NCBI RefSeq assembly: GCF_030211955.1
Contig: NZ_JASODI010000004.1
Span: forward strand, 1 to 64,000
DNA: 64,000 nt
Direction of reading: 5' to 3'
Source: Corynebacterium frankenforstense
GTDB taxonomy: Bacteria; Actinomycetota; Actinomycetes; Mycobacteriales; Mycobacteriaceae
How positions within the stretch are numbered: the first letter of the stretch is position 1; every line of letters starts with the position of its first letter. Under the pieces are notes generated by a model. That model did no database searches and had not been told where the DNA came from. It saw only the letters and a list, made by a program, of their open reading frames with translations. A program made the translations under genes and the position numbers. Below, piece after piece: positions 1-7,417 of this stretch.

Positions 1-85
1 GGGGTTGATAGGCCGGATCTGGAAGCATCGTGAGGTGTGTAAGGTGACCGGTACTAATCCGCCGAACAAACACAAACACAACAAC
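1..85 (+). rRNA. 23S rRNA, 3' end (partial)
   Basis: The first ~85 bases carry the conserved 3' end of bacterial 23S rRNA: the segment with GATAGGCCGGATCTGGAAG, then GGTGACCGGTACTAATC. The gene starts outside the window. The exact 3' end is uncertain by a few bases. A roughly 90-base spacer separates it from the 5S gene. Confidence 0.93.
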
Positions 86-172
86 TGAAGGATTCGTTGT
101 TGTTCGCGTCCCACTCTCCGGTATCTGACACGCCACACGGGTCACTGTTATTTTGGCCCGCCGGTTTTGGTC

Positions 173-292
173 GTGTCGGTGGTTATAGTGGTGGGGAAAC
201 GCCCGGTCCCATTCCGAACCCGGAAGCTAAGCCCGCCTACGCTGATGGTACTGCACTCGGGAGGGTGTGGGAGAGTAAGTCACCGCCGACAC
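173..292 (+). rRNA. rrf: 5S rRNA
   Basis: This is a 120-base 5S rRNA with the universally conserved core (GGGGAAACGCCCGGTCCCAT, then CCGAACCCGGAAGCTAAG). The terminal helix pairs GTGTCGGTG at the 5' end with CACCGCCGACAC at the 3' end, which sets the ends to within one or two bases. It is the last gene of the rRNA operon entering from the left. Confidence 0.95.
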
Positions 293-314
293 CACAACTC
301 AAAAACATATAAGG

Positions 315-355
315 AAAGCACCCGTTGCCGGTTATCACCGGTGACGGGTGCTTTT
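315..355 (+). terminator. rRNA operon terminator
   Basis: A long hairpin, AAAGCACCCGT paired with ACGGGTGCTTT, sits 23 bases after the 5S gene and ends in a T run. It is a classical intrinsic terminator for the rRNA operon, and its symmetry could also stop the leftward pseudouridine synthase transcript. Confidence 0.9.
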
Positions 356-441
356 CCGTATGCGCATATTTTCTCCGATTGGATTTCAATGGTGAACCGG
401 GGTATTGCGCGCTATTTCGCATTCGTTTTTTGAGGCGGATT

Positions 442-1434
442 TTAATTCCAGCCTGCGGTGCGGAAAACCCGCGGCTTGCCGCTCAGGGGATCGGTGAACG
501 ACAACTCCACCGACTTCAGCATCAGCGGGCGGTCGAACTCGCCCCAGCCGTCGGGGCGGATCTCGGGGTAGAGCGGGTCGTTGCAGATCGGCACGCCGGC
601 GGAGTTCATGTGCACCCGCAGCTGGTGCGTCTTTCCGGTCCTCGGATGGAGGCGGTAGACGCCCCAAGGAGGTCGGGTGGAGGTTTCGGGACGACAGGAT
701 CCGTCGACGATCGAGTGGTCTCCCGCGAAGGGGACAACCGACTCCAGTTCGGTCACGGCGTTGACCTCCCCGGGCACCTCACGGGCCTGCAGCACCCCAC
801 GGGTCTTCTCGATGCGGCTGGACAACACGATTCCACCGTCGGGGCCCTCGCGCGCGGCCGGCAGGCCGGCGCCCAGTCGTGCCGCAAGCCCCGCGTCAAA
901 GCGCGCCACGGCCTCATAGGTCTTGGACACCTGTCCGGACTCGAAGAGCCCCTGGTAGGCGCCCCTGATCTCGCGGTGGTTGGTGCACAGCACCAGACCC
1001 GAGGTCGCCCGGTCCAGGCGGTGCGCCGGCGTGATCTCCTCGTTGCCGGTCGCCCGGCGGAGCCGCACGACCAGCGTCTCGGTCACGTACGCGCCGCGCG
1101 GCATCGTCGCCAGAAACGGCGGTTTGTCCACCACCGTGACGTCATCGTCGGCGTAGATGACCTTCAGCTTGCCCGGTACGGGTACCTCGGGCGCGGGCAT
1201 GCGGTAGAACCACACGTCCGTGCCCGCGGTGAGTTCCTTGTCTGGGGCGAGCGGCGCGGCGTCGGCAAGCACCACCTCGCCGCGAGTGAAACGCGCCCGC
1301 ACGGCCGTCTCGTCGTCATGGGGGTGGCGGTGGCGCTGCCCGCGCACCGCGGCACTCACCAGCTCGAAGGCGGTCACCGTGCGGCCCTCGGGCACGCGCA
1401 GCCGGCTCGCCGTCAGCCCGTCGCGCGGCGGCAA
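442..1434 (-). CDS. RluA-family pseudouridine synthase
   Basis: Predicted RNA pseudouridine synthase of 330 residues that isomerises uridines in rRNA or tRNA in the cytoplasm. The family signature HRLDRATSGL, containing the catalytic aspartate, is present, as is the downstream RLHPRTGKTHQLRVH segment typical of RluA/RluD. I chose a TTG start at 1434 because AAGGAG lies about 10 bases upstream and the protein then begins PPRDGLTASRLRVP, as in relatives. An ATG at 1566 in the same frame would add 44 poorly conserved residues and would run into the promoter of the small gene at 1574. The exact target uridine cannot be told. Function is well supported; the start is moderately supported. Confidence 0.85.
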   Translation of the reverse strand: MPPRDGLTASRLRVPEGRTVTAFELVSAAVRGQRHRHPHDDETAVRARFTRGEVVLADAAPLAPDKELTAGTDVWFYRMPAPEVPVPGKLKVIYADDDVTVVDKPPFLATMPRGAYVTETLVVRLRRATGNEEITPAHRLDRATSGLVLCTNHREIRGAYQGLFESGQVSKTYEAVARFDAGLAARLGAGLPAAREGPDGGIVLSSRIEKTRGVLQAREVPGEVNAVTELESVVPFAGDHSIVDGSCRPETSTRPPWGVYRLHPRTGKTHQLRVHMNSAGVPICNDPLYPEIRPDGWGEFDRPLMLKSVELSFTDPLSGKPRVFRTAGWN

Positions 1435-1560
1435 CGGCGCCGATCTCCTTCGGCGACGGGGGAGGGAGGCGGGCGTCGATCCGGGGGTCGCACGCCCGTC
1501 CTTCCCCGGCGTCGCCGGATCCCGGGCCGTTGAGCCCGGATAAGGTTCGTCGCTGTGTAG

Positions 1561-1566
1561 TACCAT
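1561..1566 (+). promoter_or_regulatory. -10 box of a leaderless promoter for the 48-aa peptide gene
   Basis: TACCAT fits the actinobacterial TANNNT -10 consensus and ends 7 bases before the ATG at 1574, the spacing expected when transcription starts at the A of the start codon. Confidence 0.55.
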
Positions 1567-1573
1567 TGTCGGC

Positions 1574-1720
1574 ATGGATCTTAACGCAATTCTGACCCCC
1601 ATCGTCGAGTTCTTCTCCACCGACCTCGGCCAGGTCATCGGCCGGTTCCTGACCGCCGTCTACGAGTTCCTCTACCCGGCGAACTCCGAGGCCCCGCACG
1701 AGGTCGTCATCCCGGAGTAG
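1574..1720 (+). CDS. 48-aa amphipathic peptide, PorA/PorH-like candidate
   Basis: Short reading frame beginning MDLNAILTPIVEFFSTDLG and ending EVVIPE. From the seventh codon to the end every codon finishes in G or C, the codon signature of real genes in this genome. A TANNNT -10 box 7 bases upstream suggests a leaderless mRNA. Size, lack of a signal peptide and a ~30-residue amphipathic helix followed by a short acidic tail recall the mycomembrane peptides PorA and PorH of corynebacteria, which are 45-57 residues and exported without a classical signal. I see no clear sequence identity with those proteins, so the porin role is inference. The gene stands alone between the divergent pseudouridine synthase and the stress protein. 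Confidence 0.6.
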   Translation: MDLNAILTPIVEFFSTDLGQVIGRFLTAVYEFLYPANSEAPHEVVIPE

Positions 1721-1901
1721 GACTCCGGCCGCATCCCCCGTGGTGACGGGGTTCCTTCGGGCTACCCCGTGTGGGCAATGCCATCGACAACATCCGTCAC
1801 CCCCGGAATGTAGACTGAAAGTGTGAGACGCGGTCGTCTCCGTCGGATGAGCGACCGGGACAACACCGAGAACCATTCGACTCACAGAAAGGTCGATCAA
1901 G

Positions 1902-2798
1902 ATGCCTCAGGAAGACATCATCGTCGTAGCCGTCGACGGCTCGAAGGCCTCGCACGTTGCGGTCCGCTGGGCGGCGAACACCGCCATGAAGCGCGGTGTG
2001 CCGCTGCGCCTCGCCTCGAGCTACACGATGCCGCAGTACCTCTACGCCGAGGGCATGGTCCCGCCGCAGGAGCTCTTCGACGACCTCCAGGCCGAGACCA
2101 TGGAGAAGATCGACGAGGCCCGCGAGATCGCCCACCAGGCGGCCCCGGACATCAAGATCGGCCACACCGTCGCCGAGGGCTCCCCGATCGACATGCTGCT
2201 CGAGATGTCGAAGTCCGTGACCATGATCGTCATGGGTTCCCGCGGTCTCGGCGGCCTGTCCGGCATGGTGATGGGTTCGGTCTCCGCCGCTGTCGTCTCC
2301 CACGCCTCCTGCCCGGTCGTGGTCGTCCGTGAGGACAACAACGTCGACGAGACAACCAAGTACGGCCCCGTCGTCGTCGGCGTGGACGGCTCCGAGGTCT
2401 CCCAGAAGGCCACCGAATTCGCCTTCGCCGAGGCCGAGGCCCGCGGCGCCGAGCTCGTGGCCGTCCACACCTGGATGGACATGCAGGTCCAGGCCTCCCT
2501 GGCCGGCCTCTCGGCCGCCCAGCAGCAGTGGGAGGAGATCGAGGGCGAGCAGCAGCAGCTCCTCGACGAGCGCCTCGCCGACCTCGTGGCCAAGTACCCG
2601 AAGGTCGACGTCAAGAAGCTGATCACCCGCGACCGCCCGATCCGCGCGCTGGTCGACGCCGCCGAGGGCGCCCAGCTGCTCGTCGTCGGCTCCCACGGCC
2701 GCGGCGGCTTCAAGGGTATGCTGCTCGGCTCCACCTCGCGCGCCCTGCTGCAGTCCGCGCCCTGCCCGATGATGGTGGTCCGCCCGGACACCCACTAG
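1902..2798 (+). CDS. Tandem-domain universal stress protein (UspA family)
   Basis: 298-residue cytoplasmic protein made of two Usp domains (about 1-145 and 150-298). Both carry the ATP-binding loop: GSRGLGGLSGMVMGS near residue 112 and GSHGRGGFKGMLLGS near 262. Each domain starts with the usual VVVAVDGS or VVVGVDGS strand. Two-domain ATP-binding Usps are common in actinobacteria and are linked to starvation, hypoxia and redox stress. The ATG has AGAAAGG upstream. A -10-like TAGACT lies at 1811-1816, giving a leader of about 80 bases. A strong terminator follows, so the gene is probably monocistronic. Confidence 0.93.
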   Translation: MPQEDIIVVAVDGSKASHVAVRWAANTAMKRGVPLRLASSYTMPQYLYAEGMVPPQELFDDLQAETMEKIDEAREIAHQAAPDIKIGHTVAEGSPIDMLLEMSKSVTMIVMGSRGLGGLSGMVMGSVSAAVVSHASCPVVVVREDNNVDETTKYGPVVVGVDGSEVSQKATEFAFAEAEARGAELVAVHTWMDMQVQASLAGLSAAQQQWEEIEGEQQQLLDERLADLVAKYPKVDVKKLITRDRPIRALVDAAEGAQLLVVGSHGRGGFKGMLLGSTSRALLQSAPCPMMVVRPDTH

Positions 2799-2842
2799 GC
2801 GCTCAGCGTGCCGGTATAACGGTTCGATGAATTAATCGCGCC

Positions 2843-2882
2843 AAACGCCGTCGATCCTGGAAACGGGGATCGGCGGCGTTTA
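2843..2882 (+). terminator. Terminator after the universal stress protein
   Basis: AAACGCCGTCGATCC pairs with GGATCGGCGGCGTTT around a short loop and ends in T residues. Confidence 0.85.
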
Positions 2883-2948
2883 CCATTGGGGCGGGCGGTC
2901 AATGTATCGCACACGTAATAAAACAATTCAGAGCAAAGGATACTCATC

Positions 2949-3209
2949 ATGCTGGGTCTCGGAATTATCGGTTGGATCGTCATCGGTGGCCTCGCCGGCT
3001 GGATCGCCTCCAAGATCAAGGGCACCGACGCTCAGCAGGGCCTCCTGCTGAACATCGTCGTCGGCGTCGTCGGCGGCCTCATCGGCGGCTGGCTGCTCGG
3101 CTTCTTCTTCGACGTCGAGTCGGCGGGCTGGTTCTTCAGCTTCCTGACCTGCCTCCTGGGCGCGGTCATCCTGCTGTCGATCGTCCAGTTCTTCACCAAG
3201 AAGAAGTAG
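2949..3209 (+). CDS. YmgE/YeaQ (GlsB) family small membrane protein
   Basis: 86-residue, very hydrophobic protein with three membrane spans: GIIGWIVIGGLAGWIAS, the glycine-rich NIVVGVVGGLIGGWLLG, and SFLTCLLGAVILLSIV, ending in a lysine tail. This is the pattern of the transglycosylase-associated/GlsB stress-response family. Its biochemical role is unknown, though members are often induced by envelope or acid stress. AAAGGA lies 11 bases upstream of the ATG. The gene stands next to the universal stress protein but has its own AT-rich promoter region (CGTAATAAAAC) and its own terminator. Confidence 0.9.
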   Translation: MLGLGIIGWIVIGGLAGWIASKIKGTDAQQGLLLNIVVGVVGGLIGGWLLGFFFDVESAGWFFSFLTCLLGAVILLSIVQFFTKKK

Positions 3210-3244
3210 CACCGTCGGCGGAATTACATTCCGCCTCGGGACAG

Positions 3245-3277
3245 AAACCCGTCGGGCACCAGCCCGGCGGGTTTTTC
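3245..3277 (+). terminator. Terminator after the YmgE-like gene
   Basis: AAACCCGTCGGGC pairs with GCCCGGCGGGTTT and is followed by more T residues. Confidence 0.85.
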
Positions 3278-3492
3278 GTGGCGCGGGGTCGGTGCGGACT
3301 GCGCGACGCCCGGGTCGTGCGCCCCGCGCGACTTCCACCCCCGCCGCACGGACGCGCCGGGGCCGCAGCCCGCGACGTCGTCAATCTCACGGGTGTGGAC
3401 CGCCCCCACCAAATGAAGTGAACGTACCGGTTTGTCTAGTATGGTGGTGCACGGATTCGACGGAAACCACACCCGAAAGGACGAGCAGCCAG

Positions 3493-4146
3493 GTGGCCAC
3501 CTCGAGCACCACGAAAAAGAAGAAGGCGACGGGAACGGGCCGTAAGACCGGCCGGCGCCGCTCGCGGCCGAGCCCACGCGAGCGCCTGTTGGCCTCCGCG
3601 ACCAACCTGTTCACCACCGAGGGCATCCGCGTCATCGGCATCGACCGCATCCTGCGCGAGGCCGACGTGGCCAAGGCGTCGCTGTACTCGCTCTACGGTT
3701 CCAAGGACGCGCTGGTGGTGGCGTACCTGGAGAACCTCGACAAGAACTGGCGCGAGGCGTGGGCCGAGCGCACCAAGGAGATGACGGACCCGGAGGACAA
3801 GATCCTCGCGTTCTTCGACCAGTGCATCGACGACTGCGAGAAGGAGAACTTCCGCGGCTCGCACTTCCAGAACGCCGCCAACGAGTACCCGCGGCCCGAC
3901 ACGGACTCCGAGAAGCTCATCGTCGCCACCGTCATGGCGCACCGCCGCTGGTGTCAGGAGACGCTGACCGCGCTTCTCGACGAGAAGAACGGCTACCCCT
4001 CGGCCTCCCAGGCCAACCAGCTGCTCATCTTCCTCGACGGCGGCCTGGCCGGCGCCCGCCTGCTGCGCGACGTAGCACCCCTGCGCACTGCGCGCGACCT
4101 GGCCCGCCAGCTGCTCTCCGCGCCCCCGGCCGACTACTCGATCTAG
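3493..4146 (+). CDS. TetR-family transcriptional regulator
   Basis: 217-residue DNA-binding protein. After a lysine-rich N-terminus comes a TetR helix-turn-helix: RERLLASATNLFTTEGIRVI, then the recognition helix region ADVAKASLYSLYGSKDALV. The remaining ~140 residues form the variable ligand and dimer domain. A GTG start at 3493 is favoured by AAAGGA about 12 bases upstream; in-frame codons further up have no ribosome site and unlike composition. A likely -10 region (TCTAGTATGG) lies at about 3434. The ligand is unknown. The gene converges on the YidC-like gene and there is no obvious adjacent target, so autoregulation is the simplest guess. Confidence 0.88.
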   Translation: MATSSTTKKKKATGTGRKTGRRRSRPSPRERLLASATNLFTTEGIRVIGIDRILREADVAKASLYSLYGSKDALVVAYLENLDKNWREAWAERTKEMTDPEDKILAFFDQCIDDCEKENFRGSHFQNAANEYPRPDTDSEKLIVATVMAHRRWCQETLTALLDEKNGYPSASQANQLLIFLDGGLAGARLLRDVAPLRTARDLARQLLSAPPADYSI

Positions 4147-4161
4147 CCGGAGCTCAATTTC

Positions 4162-4184
4162 CGACGCCGTCCTGGTCGGCGTCG
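4162..4184. terminator. Shared hairpin between tetR and the yidC-like gene
   Basis: CGACGCCG and CGGCGTCG flank a 7-base loop between two converging genes. There is no strong T run, so its strength is uncertain. The left arm contains one copy of the dispersed GGCGTCGGAAA motif. Confidence 0.5.
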
Positions 4185-4191
4185 GCGCGCC

Positions 4192-5619
4192 CTAGCCGCG
4201 CCTGCGATGGCGCCCGCGCTGCGCGCGGTCGGTGCGCCGGGCGCTCTTCTTCACGCGGTGCCGGCCGCCCTTCTGCGCGGGTGCCGCGGGTTCGGCGGGC
4301 GCTTCCGTTTCTCCGGTGGTCTTTGCGCCCTCTGCCTCGGCCTTGTCGTTCTCGGCCTTGGCCTGGGCCTCCTTCTCCTCGCGCTTCTTGCGCGCCGCCT
4401 CGAGCGCGGCCGCGTGCATGGCGAGGAACTTCTCGCTGTCGTAGGGGATCAGCGTGGCGTCCTTCTCGGGACCGGCCCACTGGCGGGCGGCCGTCAGCCC
4501 CTTCTTGGCCTGCAGCTTCTGCGCGCGCATGAAGCTGCGCTCGCGGCCCTTGGCCTGGGCGCGCGCCTTGGCCGCGACCTTCTTGAGGGCCTTCTGCTCG
4601 GCCTTCTCCTTCTTGTGCGCCTTCTTCTCCGCGCGCAGCTCCCGGTGCAGCGCCGGGGCCTTCCACGGCGCGACGAACATCAGTGCGCGCTTGCCGCGGC
4701 GGCGCCACTTGGTCCGCCGGCGCTCCGCGCTGCGCTCCTTGTGCGCGCCGCGGCGTTCCCTGCGGAAGGCGCGGAACTCGTCGGTGATCGGGTAGCGCGT
4801 CTGCAGGAAGAAGTACATGATCGCCTGCTGGCTGAGCGTCCAGAGGTTGTTGGCGAACCAGTACAGCACGATCGCCACGGGCAGCGGCCCGTTCCAGCCG
4901 GCGTTGAAGAGCATCAGCGGCATCAGGATGAGCATGCCGATGAAGAAGCGGTTCATCACGATCGCCGAGCGCGAGTCCCAGTTGAACTGCTCGAAGTTGC
5001 GGAAGATCGATAGCCCCATGTTCAACGTCGTGAACGAGACGGCCAGCACCAGGATCGGCAGCACGAAGTGGGCGACCGCCGAGCTGGTGGTGCCGAGCTC
5101 GGAGAGCAGCGCCGGGTCCATCGTGCGGTAGGCCGGCAGCGGCACGTCGCGCACCGTGGTCTCCAGGAAGGAGGCGACGTCGTCGGAGTTGAGGAACCCG
5201 ATGCCGGAGTGCTCGGCGTCGATGCCCTCCTCCGGGCGGGCCATGCGCACGATGACGCGGTACAGGCCGAGGAACGCCGGGATCTGGATCAGCGGCGGCA
5301 CGCAGCCGGCCAGCGGCTTGTAGTTGTAGCGGTCGTAGAGCTCCCGGGTGCGCCGCTGGTGCTCGGCCGCGCCGCTGCGGTCGGTGCGCTCGCCGAGGTC
5401 CTCGTTGATCTGCCGCAGCTCCGGCATCATCAGCGCCATCGTGCGGCCCGACTTGTACTGGAACCAGAAGAACGGCGTGATCAGCCCGCGCACCGTGATG
5501 ACCAGGCCGACCAGGGAGAGTACCCAGGCGATCGAGCCGTCGAGCCCGAGGACCGAGTGCAGCAGCAGATGCCACAGCTTCATGATCCCGGAGACCGGGT
5601 ACGCGAACGCGTCGAGCAC
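4192..5619 (-). CDS. YidC/Oxa1-family membrane protein insertase (second copy type)
   Basis: 475-residue inner-membrane protein. The N-terminal ~275 residues carry the Oxa1/YidC fold, with membrane spans around 25-45, 100-120, 185-205, 225-245 and 250-265 and the conserved GCVPPLIQIPAFLGLYRVI segment. The C-terminal ~200 residues are highly charged, rich in Lys, Arg, Ala and Glu, as in YidC proteins that bind ribosomes. The start is GTG at 5619, with GGGAGG 8 bases upstream. The main corynebacterial yidC sits near the replication origin next to rnpA, so this is probably a paralogue, which I infer rather than see. Confidence 0.85.
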   Translation of the reverse strand: MLDAFAYPVSGIMKLWHLLLHSVLGLDGSIAWVLSLVGLVITVRGLITPFFWFQYKSGRTMALMMPELRQINEDLGERTDRSGAAEHQRRTRELYDRYNYKPLAGCVPPLIQIPAFLGLYRVIVRMARPEEGIDAEHSGIGFLNSDDVASFLETTVRDVPLPAYRTMDPALLSELGTTSSAVAHFVLPILVLAVSFTTLNMGLSIFRNFEQFNWDSRSAIVMNRFFIGMLILMPLMLFNAGWNGPLPVAIVLYWFANNLWTLSQQAIMYFFLQTRYPITDEFRAFRRERRGAHKERSAERRRTKWRRRGKRALMFVAPWKAPALHRELRAEKKAHKKEKAEQKALKKVAAKARAQAKGRERSFMRAQKLQAKKGLTAARQWAGPEKDATLIPYDSEKFLAMHAAALEAARKKREEKEAQAKAENDKAEAEGAKTTGETEAPAEPAAPAQKGGRHRVKKSARRTDRAQRGRHRRRG

Positions 5620-5677
5620 GCGGGGGACCTCCCTTCAGGCCCGAGAGTCGGGGCGGTTGCCCTGAGCGGCGGTGGAG

Positions 5678-5683
5678 TACAAT
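5678..5683 (+). promoter_or_regulatory. -10 box of a leaderless promoter for the sortase gene
   Basis: TACAAT, a near-perfect -10 hexamer, ends 6 bases before the ATG at 5690. No ribosome-binding site is present, so a leaderless mRNA is likely. Confidence 0.6.
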
Positions 5684-5689
5684 TCACCT

Positions 5690-6595
5690 ATGATACGTGG
5701 CCGCCACAACTCCCCGGAGGCGACACGGGAGCGCCCCAGGTTGAGCGTGCGGCAGGTCCGCGGCGAGCTGCTCGTCATCGTCGGTGCGCTGTGTCTGCTC
5801 TTCGCCTTCTACGAGTCCTTCTGGACCAACCTCGAGTCCGGCCGCCTGCAGGACGACAAGGGCACCCACCTCGACGACGCCTGGGTGGCCGCCCGCGACA
5901 ACCCGCGGCGGGTGATCCAGCCCGAGGCCGGCGACGCCTTCGCCTGACTGACCGTGCCCGCCTTCGGCTCCGACTTCCGCTTCGCCGTGGTCGAGGGCAC
6001 CGACGACGCCGCGCTCAAGGCCGGCCCCGGCCGCTACCCGAGCACCCAGATGCCGGGCGAGCCGGGCAACTTCGCCGTCGCCGGACACCGGGTGGGCAAG
6101 GGCGCGCCCTTCAACGACCTGGGCCGCCTGGAGATCAGCGACGAGCTCGTCGTCGAGACCCGCGAGGCCGTCTTCACCTACCGGGTGCTGCCCATGGACG
6201 CCGACCCCGAGGGGCGCCGGGCCGCGGCGGAGGCGTGCCTGGCGCCCGGGCAGGTTGACCGGGTCGCCGCCGGCGACTACGCGGGGATCTTCGGCCGCCA
6301 GATCACCACGCCCTCCGACACCTCGGTGCTCGAGCCGCTGCCCGGCGTCGCGGGCGCCGTCGAGCGCGACGGCCTGGAGTCGCTGATCACGCTGACGACG
6401 TGCCACCCGCAGTTCTCCAACGCCGAGCGCATGATCATCCACGGGATGCTCACCGGTGTGGAGACCAAGCCGGGCGCCCCGCAGCCCGCGGCGGCCGAGG
6501 GGGACTCGGGCGCGGCGGCCGAGCCCGCACCGGAGGAGCCCGTCGAGCTGGCACCCGACGAGGCCGCCGAGACCGCACCCGAGGGAGGTGAGTGA
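5690..6595 (+). pseudogene. Class E-like sortase interrupted by an in-frame TGA
   Basis: Translation from ATG 5690 gives a membrane anchor (ELLVIVGALCLLFAFYESF) and a linker, then meets TGA at 5945-5947 (codon 86). The same frame continues with LTVPAFGSDFRFAVVEGT and a complete sortase core: the GNFAVAGHRVGKG motif with catalytic His (codon 133), the LTTCHPQF motif with catalytic Cys (codon 238) and a downstream Arg (NAERMI). An acidic proline/alanine-rich tail ends the protein. Because the frame does not change, one substitution, most likely CGA to TGA at a conserved Arg, explains the break. A GTG at 5954 could restart translation but has no ribosome site and would give an unanchored enzyme. 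Sequencing error or readthrough (TGA followed by C) are alternatives. Confidence 0.8.
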
Positions 6596-6599
6596 ACCG

Positions 6600-6755
6600 A
6601 TGATCCTCTACCTGTGGCAGCGCATCCCCGGCCCGAGGGCGATCAAGGCGCTGGTGGCCCTGGCGATCCTGGTCGGCCTGTTCTTCCTGCTCATGGAGGT
6701 CGTCTTCCCGTGGGGCTCCACGCTGATGCCCTACCAGGACGTCGCGGTCTCCTGA
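6600..6755 (+). CDS. 51-aa single-span membrane protein downstream of the sortase
   Basis: Small protein beginning MILYLWQRIPGPRAIKALV, with one membrane span (LVALAILVGLFFLLMEVVF) and a short outer tail ending YQDVAVS. GAGGGAGGTGA lies 8-17 bases before the ATG, a strong ribosome site. It starts 4 bases after the sortase stop, so the two are probably co-transcribed. Small membrane proteins of this kind accompany class E sortases in other corynebacteria as I recall. Function unknown. Its intact frame contrasts with the broken sortase upstream. Confidence 0.75.
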   Translation: MILYLWQRIPGPRAIKALVALAILVGLFFLLMEVVFPWGSTLMPYQDVAVS

Positions 6756-6765
6756 ACCGCGGAGG

Positions 6766-7404
6766 CTAGAGCCCGAGGTTGGCGATGACCTCGCGGGCGA
6801 CCGCCTCGGCCTTGACCGACTGCGCCTGGTCGCTGAAGACGACCACGGCCGTCGGCCCCTTGGTCACCGCGTAGAGCGCACCCCACGGCGCCTCGACGAG
6901 CTCACCGCCGGTGCGCCCGCCCGACCAGCCGTCGATCTCCTCGGCCGGGTTCGTCTTCTCGATCGGCGCGGCGCGGTCGACCACGGCCGTCGCCTCCTCC
7001 GGCGAGGCCATGTGCCGCACGCTGACCTGCAGCTGCGGGTCCTCTCCGTAGGACCAGAACACGCAGGCCGGGGTGGTGGACCGCTCGTCGATGCCCTGCC
7101 CGGTGCCCTTTTGGCCGTTGGTGCGCGCCACCCACTCGGAGTCGAGGTAGGGGCACGCGGCACCGTTGTCGCGCCCGTCGGGCACCTCGGGGTCCGCCGC
7201 CACTGGCAGCCCGTCCGGCGCCGCTGCGCCGGCGGCGTCCGCGCCGCCCTCGGAGCCCACGGCGACGTCGGTCGCGGCGGTGGTGGGCGCGGCGTCGTCA
7301 ATCTCTTGCCCGCCCTGCGCGGAGCAGGCGGTGAGGGCGACGACGGCGCCGAGTGCGACGCACGCGGAAAGGCGCGGCAGGCGCCTGGGTAGGCTACGGA
7401 GCAT
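6766..7404 (-). CDS. DUF2020-type lipoprotein
   Basis: 212-residue predicted lipoprotein. A signal peptide ends in the lipobox VALTACS (Cys about residue 26), followed by a disordered Ala/Thr/Asp linker and a compact domain from about residue 85. That domain starts ACPYLDSEWVARTNGQ and contains the TTPACVFWSYGEDPQLQVSV segment seen in DUF2020 proteins of corynebacteria and mycobacteria. Two cysteines in the domain may form a disulfide outside the cell. Its ATG at 7404 overlaps the divergent hrrS ATG as CATG, and a minus-strand -10 TAAGCT lies 7 bases upstream, so a leaderless mRNA is likely. Function unknown. Confidence 0.78.
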   Translation of the reverse strand: MLRSLPRRLPRLSACVALGAVVALTACSAQGGQEIDDAAPTTAATDVAVGSEGGADAAGAAAPDGLPVAADPEVPDGRDNGAACPYLDSEWVARTNGQKGTGQGIDERSTTPACVFWSYGEDPQLQVSVRHMASPEEATAVVDRAAPIEKTNPAEEIDGWSGGRTGGELVEAPWGALYAVTKGPTAVVVFSDQAQSVKAEAVAREVIANLGL

Positions 7405-7417
7405 GAGCACCAGCTTA
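7390..7417. promoter_or_regulatory. Mirror-image leaderless promoters for hrrS (+) and DUF2020 gene (-)
   Basis: Plus strand: TAGGCT at 7390-7395, then 7 bases, then the hrrS ATG at 7403. Minus strand: TAAGCT (7417 to 7412), then 7 bases, then the ATG at 7404. The start codons overlap in the palindrome CATG. Each -10 box lies inside the coding region of the opposite gene, so the two promoters should interfere. Confidence 0.65.

Noticed and set aside
1435..1566. Upstream ATG extension of the pseudouridine synthase
   Set aside because: The extra 44 residues look non-conserved, the ATG has no ribosome site, and a TTG at 1434 has AAGGAG at good spacing.
3366..3440. Possible small gene upstream of tetR
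   Set aside because: In-frame codons lack the G/C third-position pattern and no ribosome site is present; the region looks like the tetR promoter.
5954..6595. Reading the distal sortase part as a normal separate gene
   Set aside because: No ribosome site or promoter precedes GTG 5954, and a sortase without its membrane anchor is unusual. The same-frame stop in a continuous gene explains the data better.
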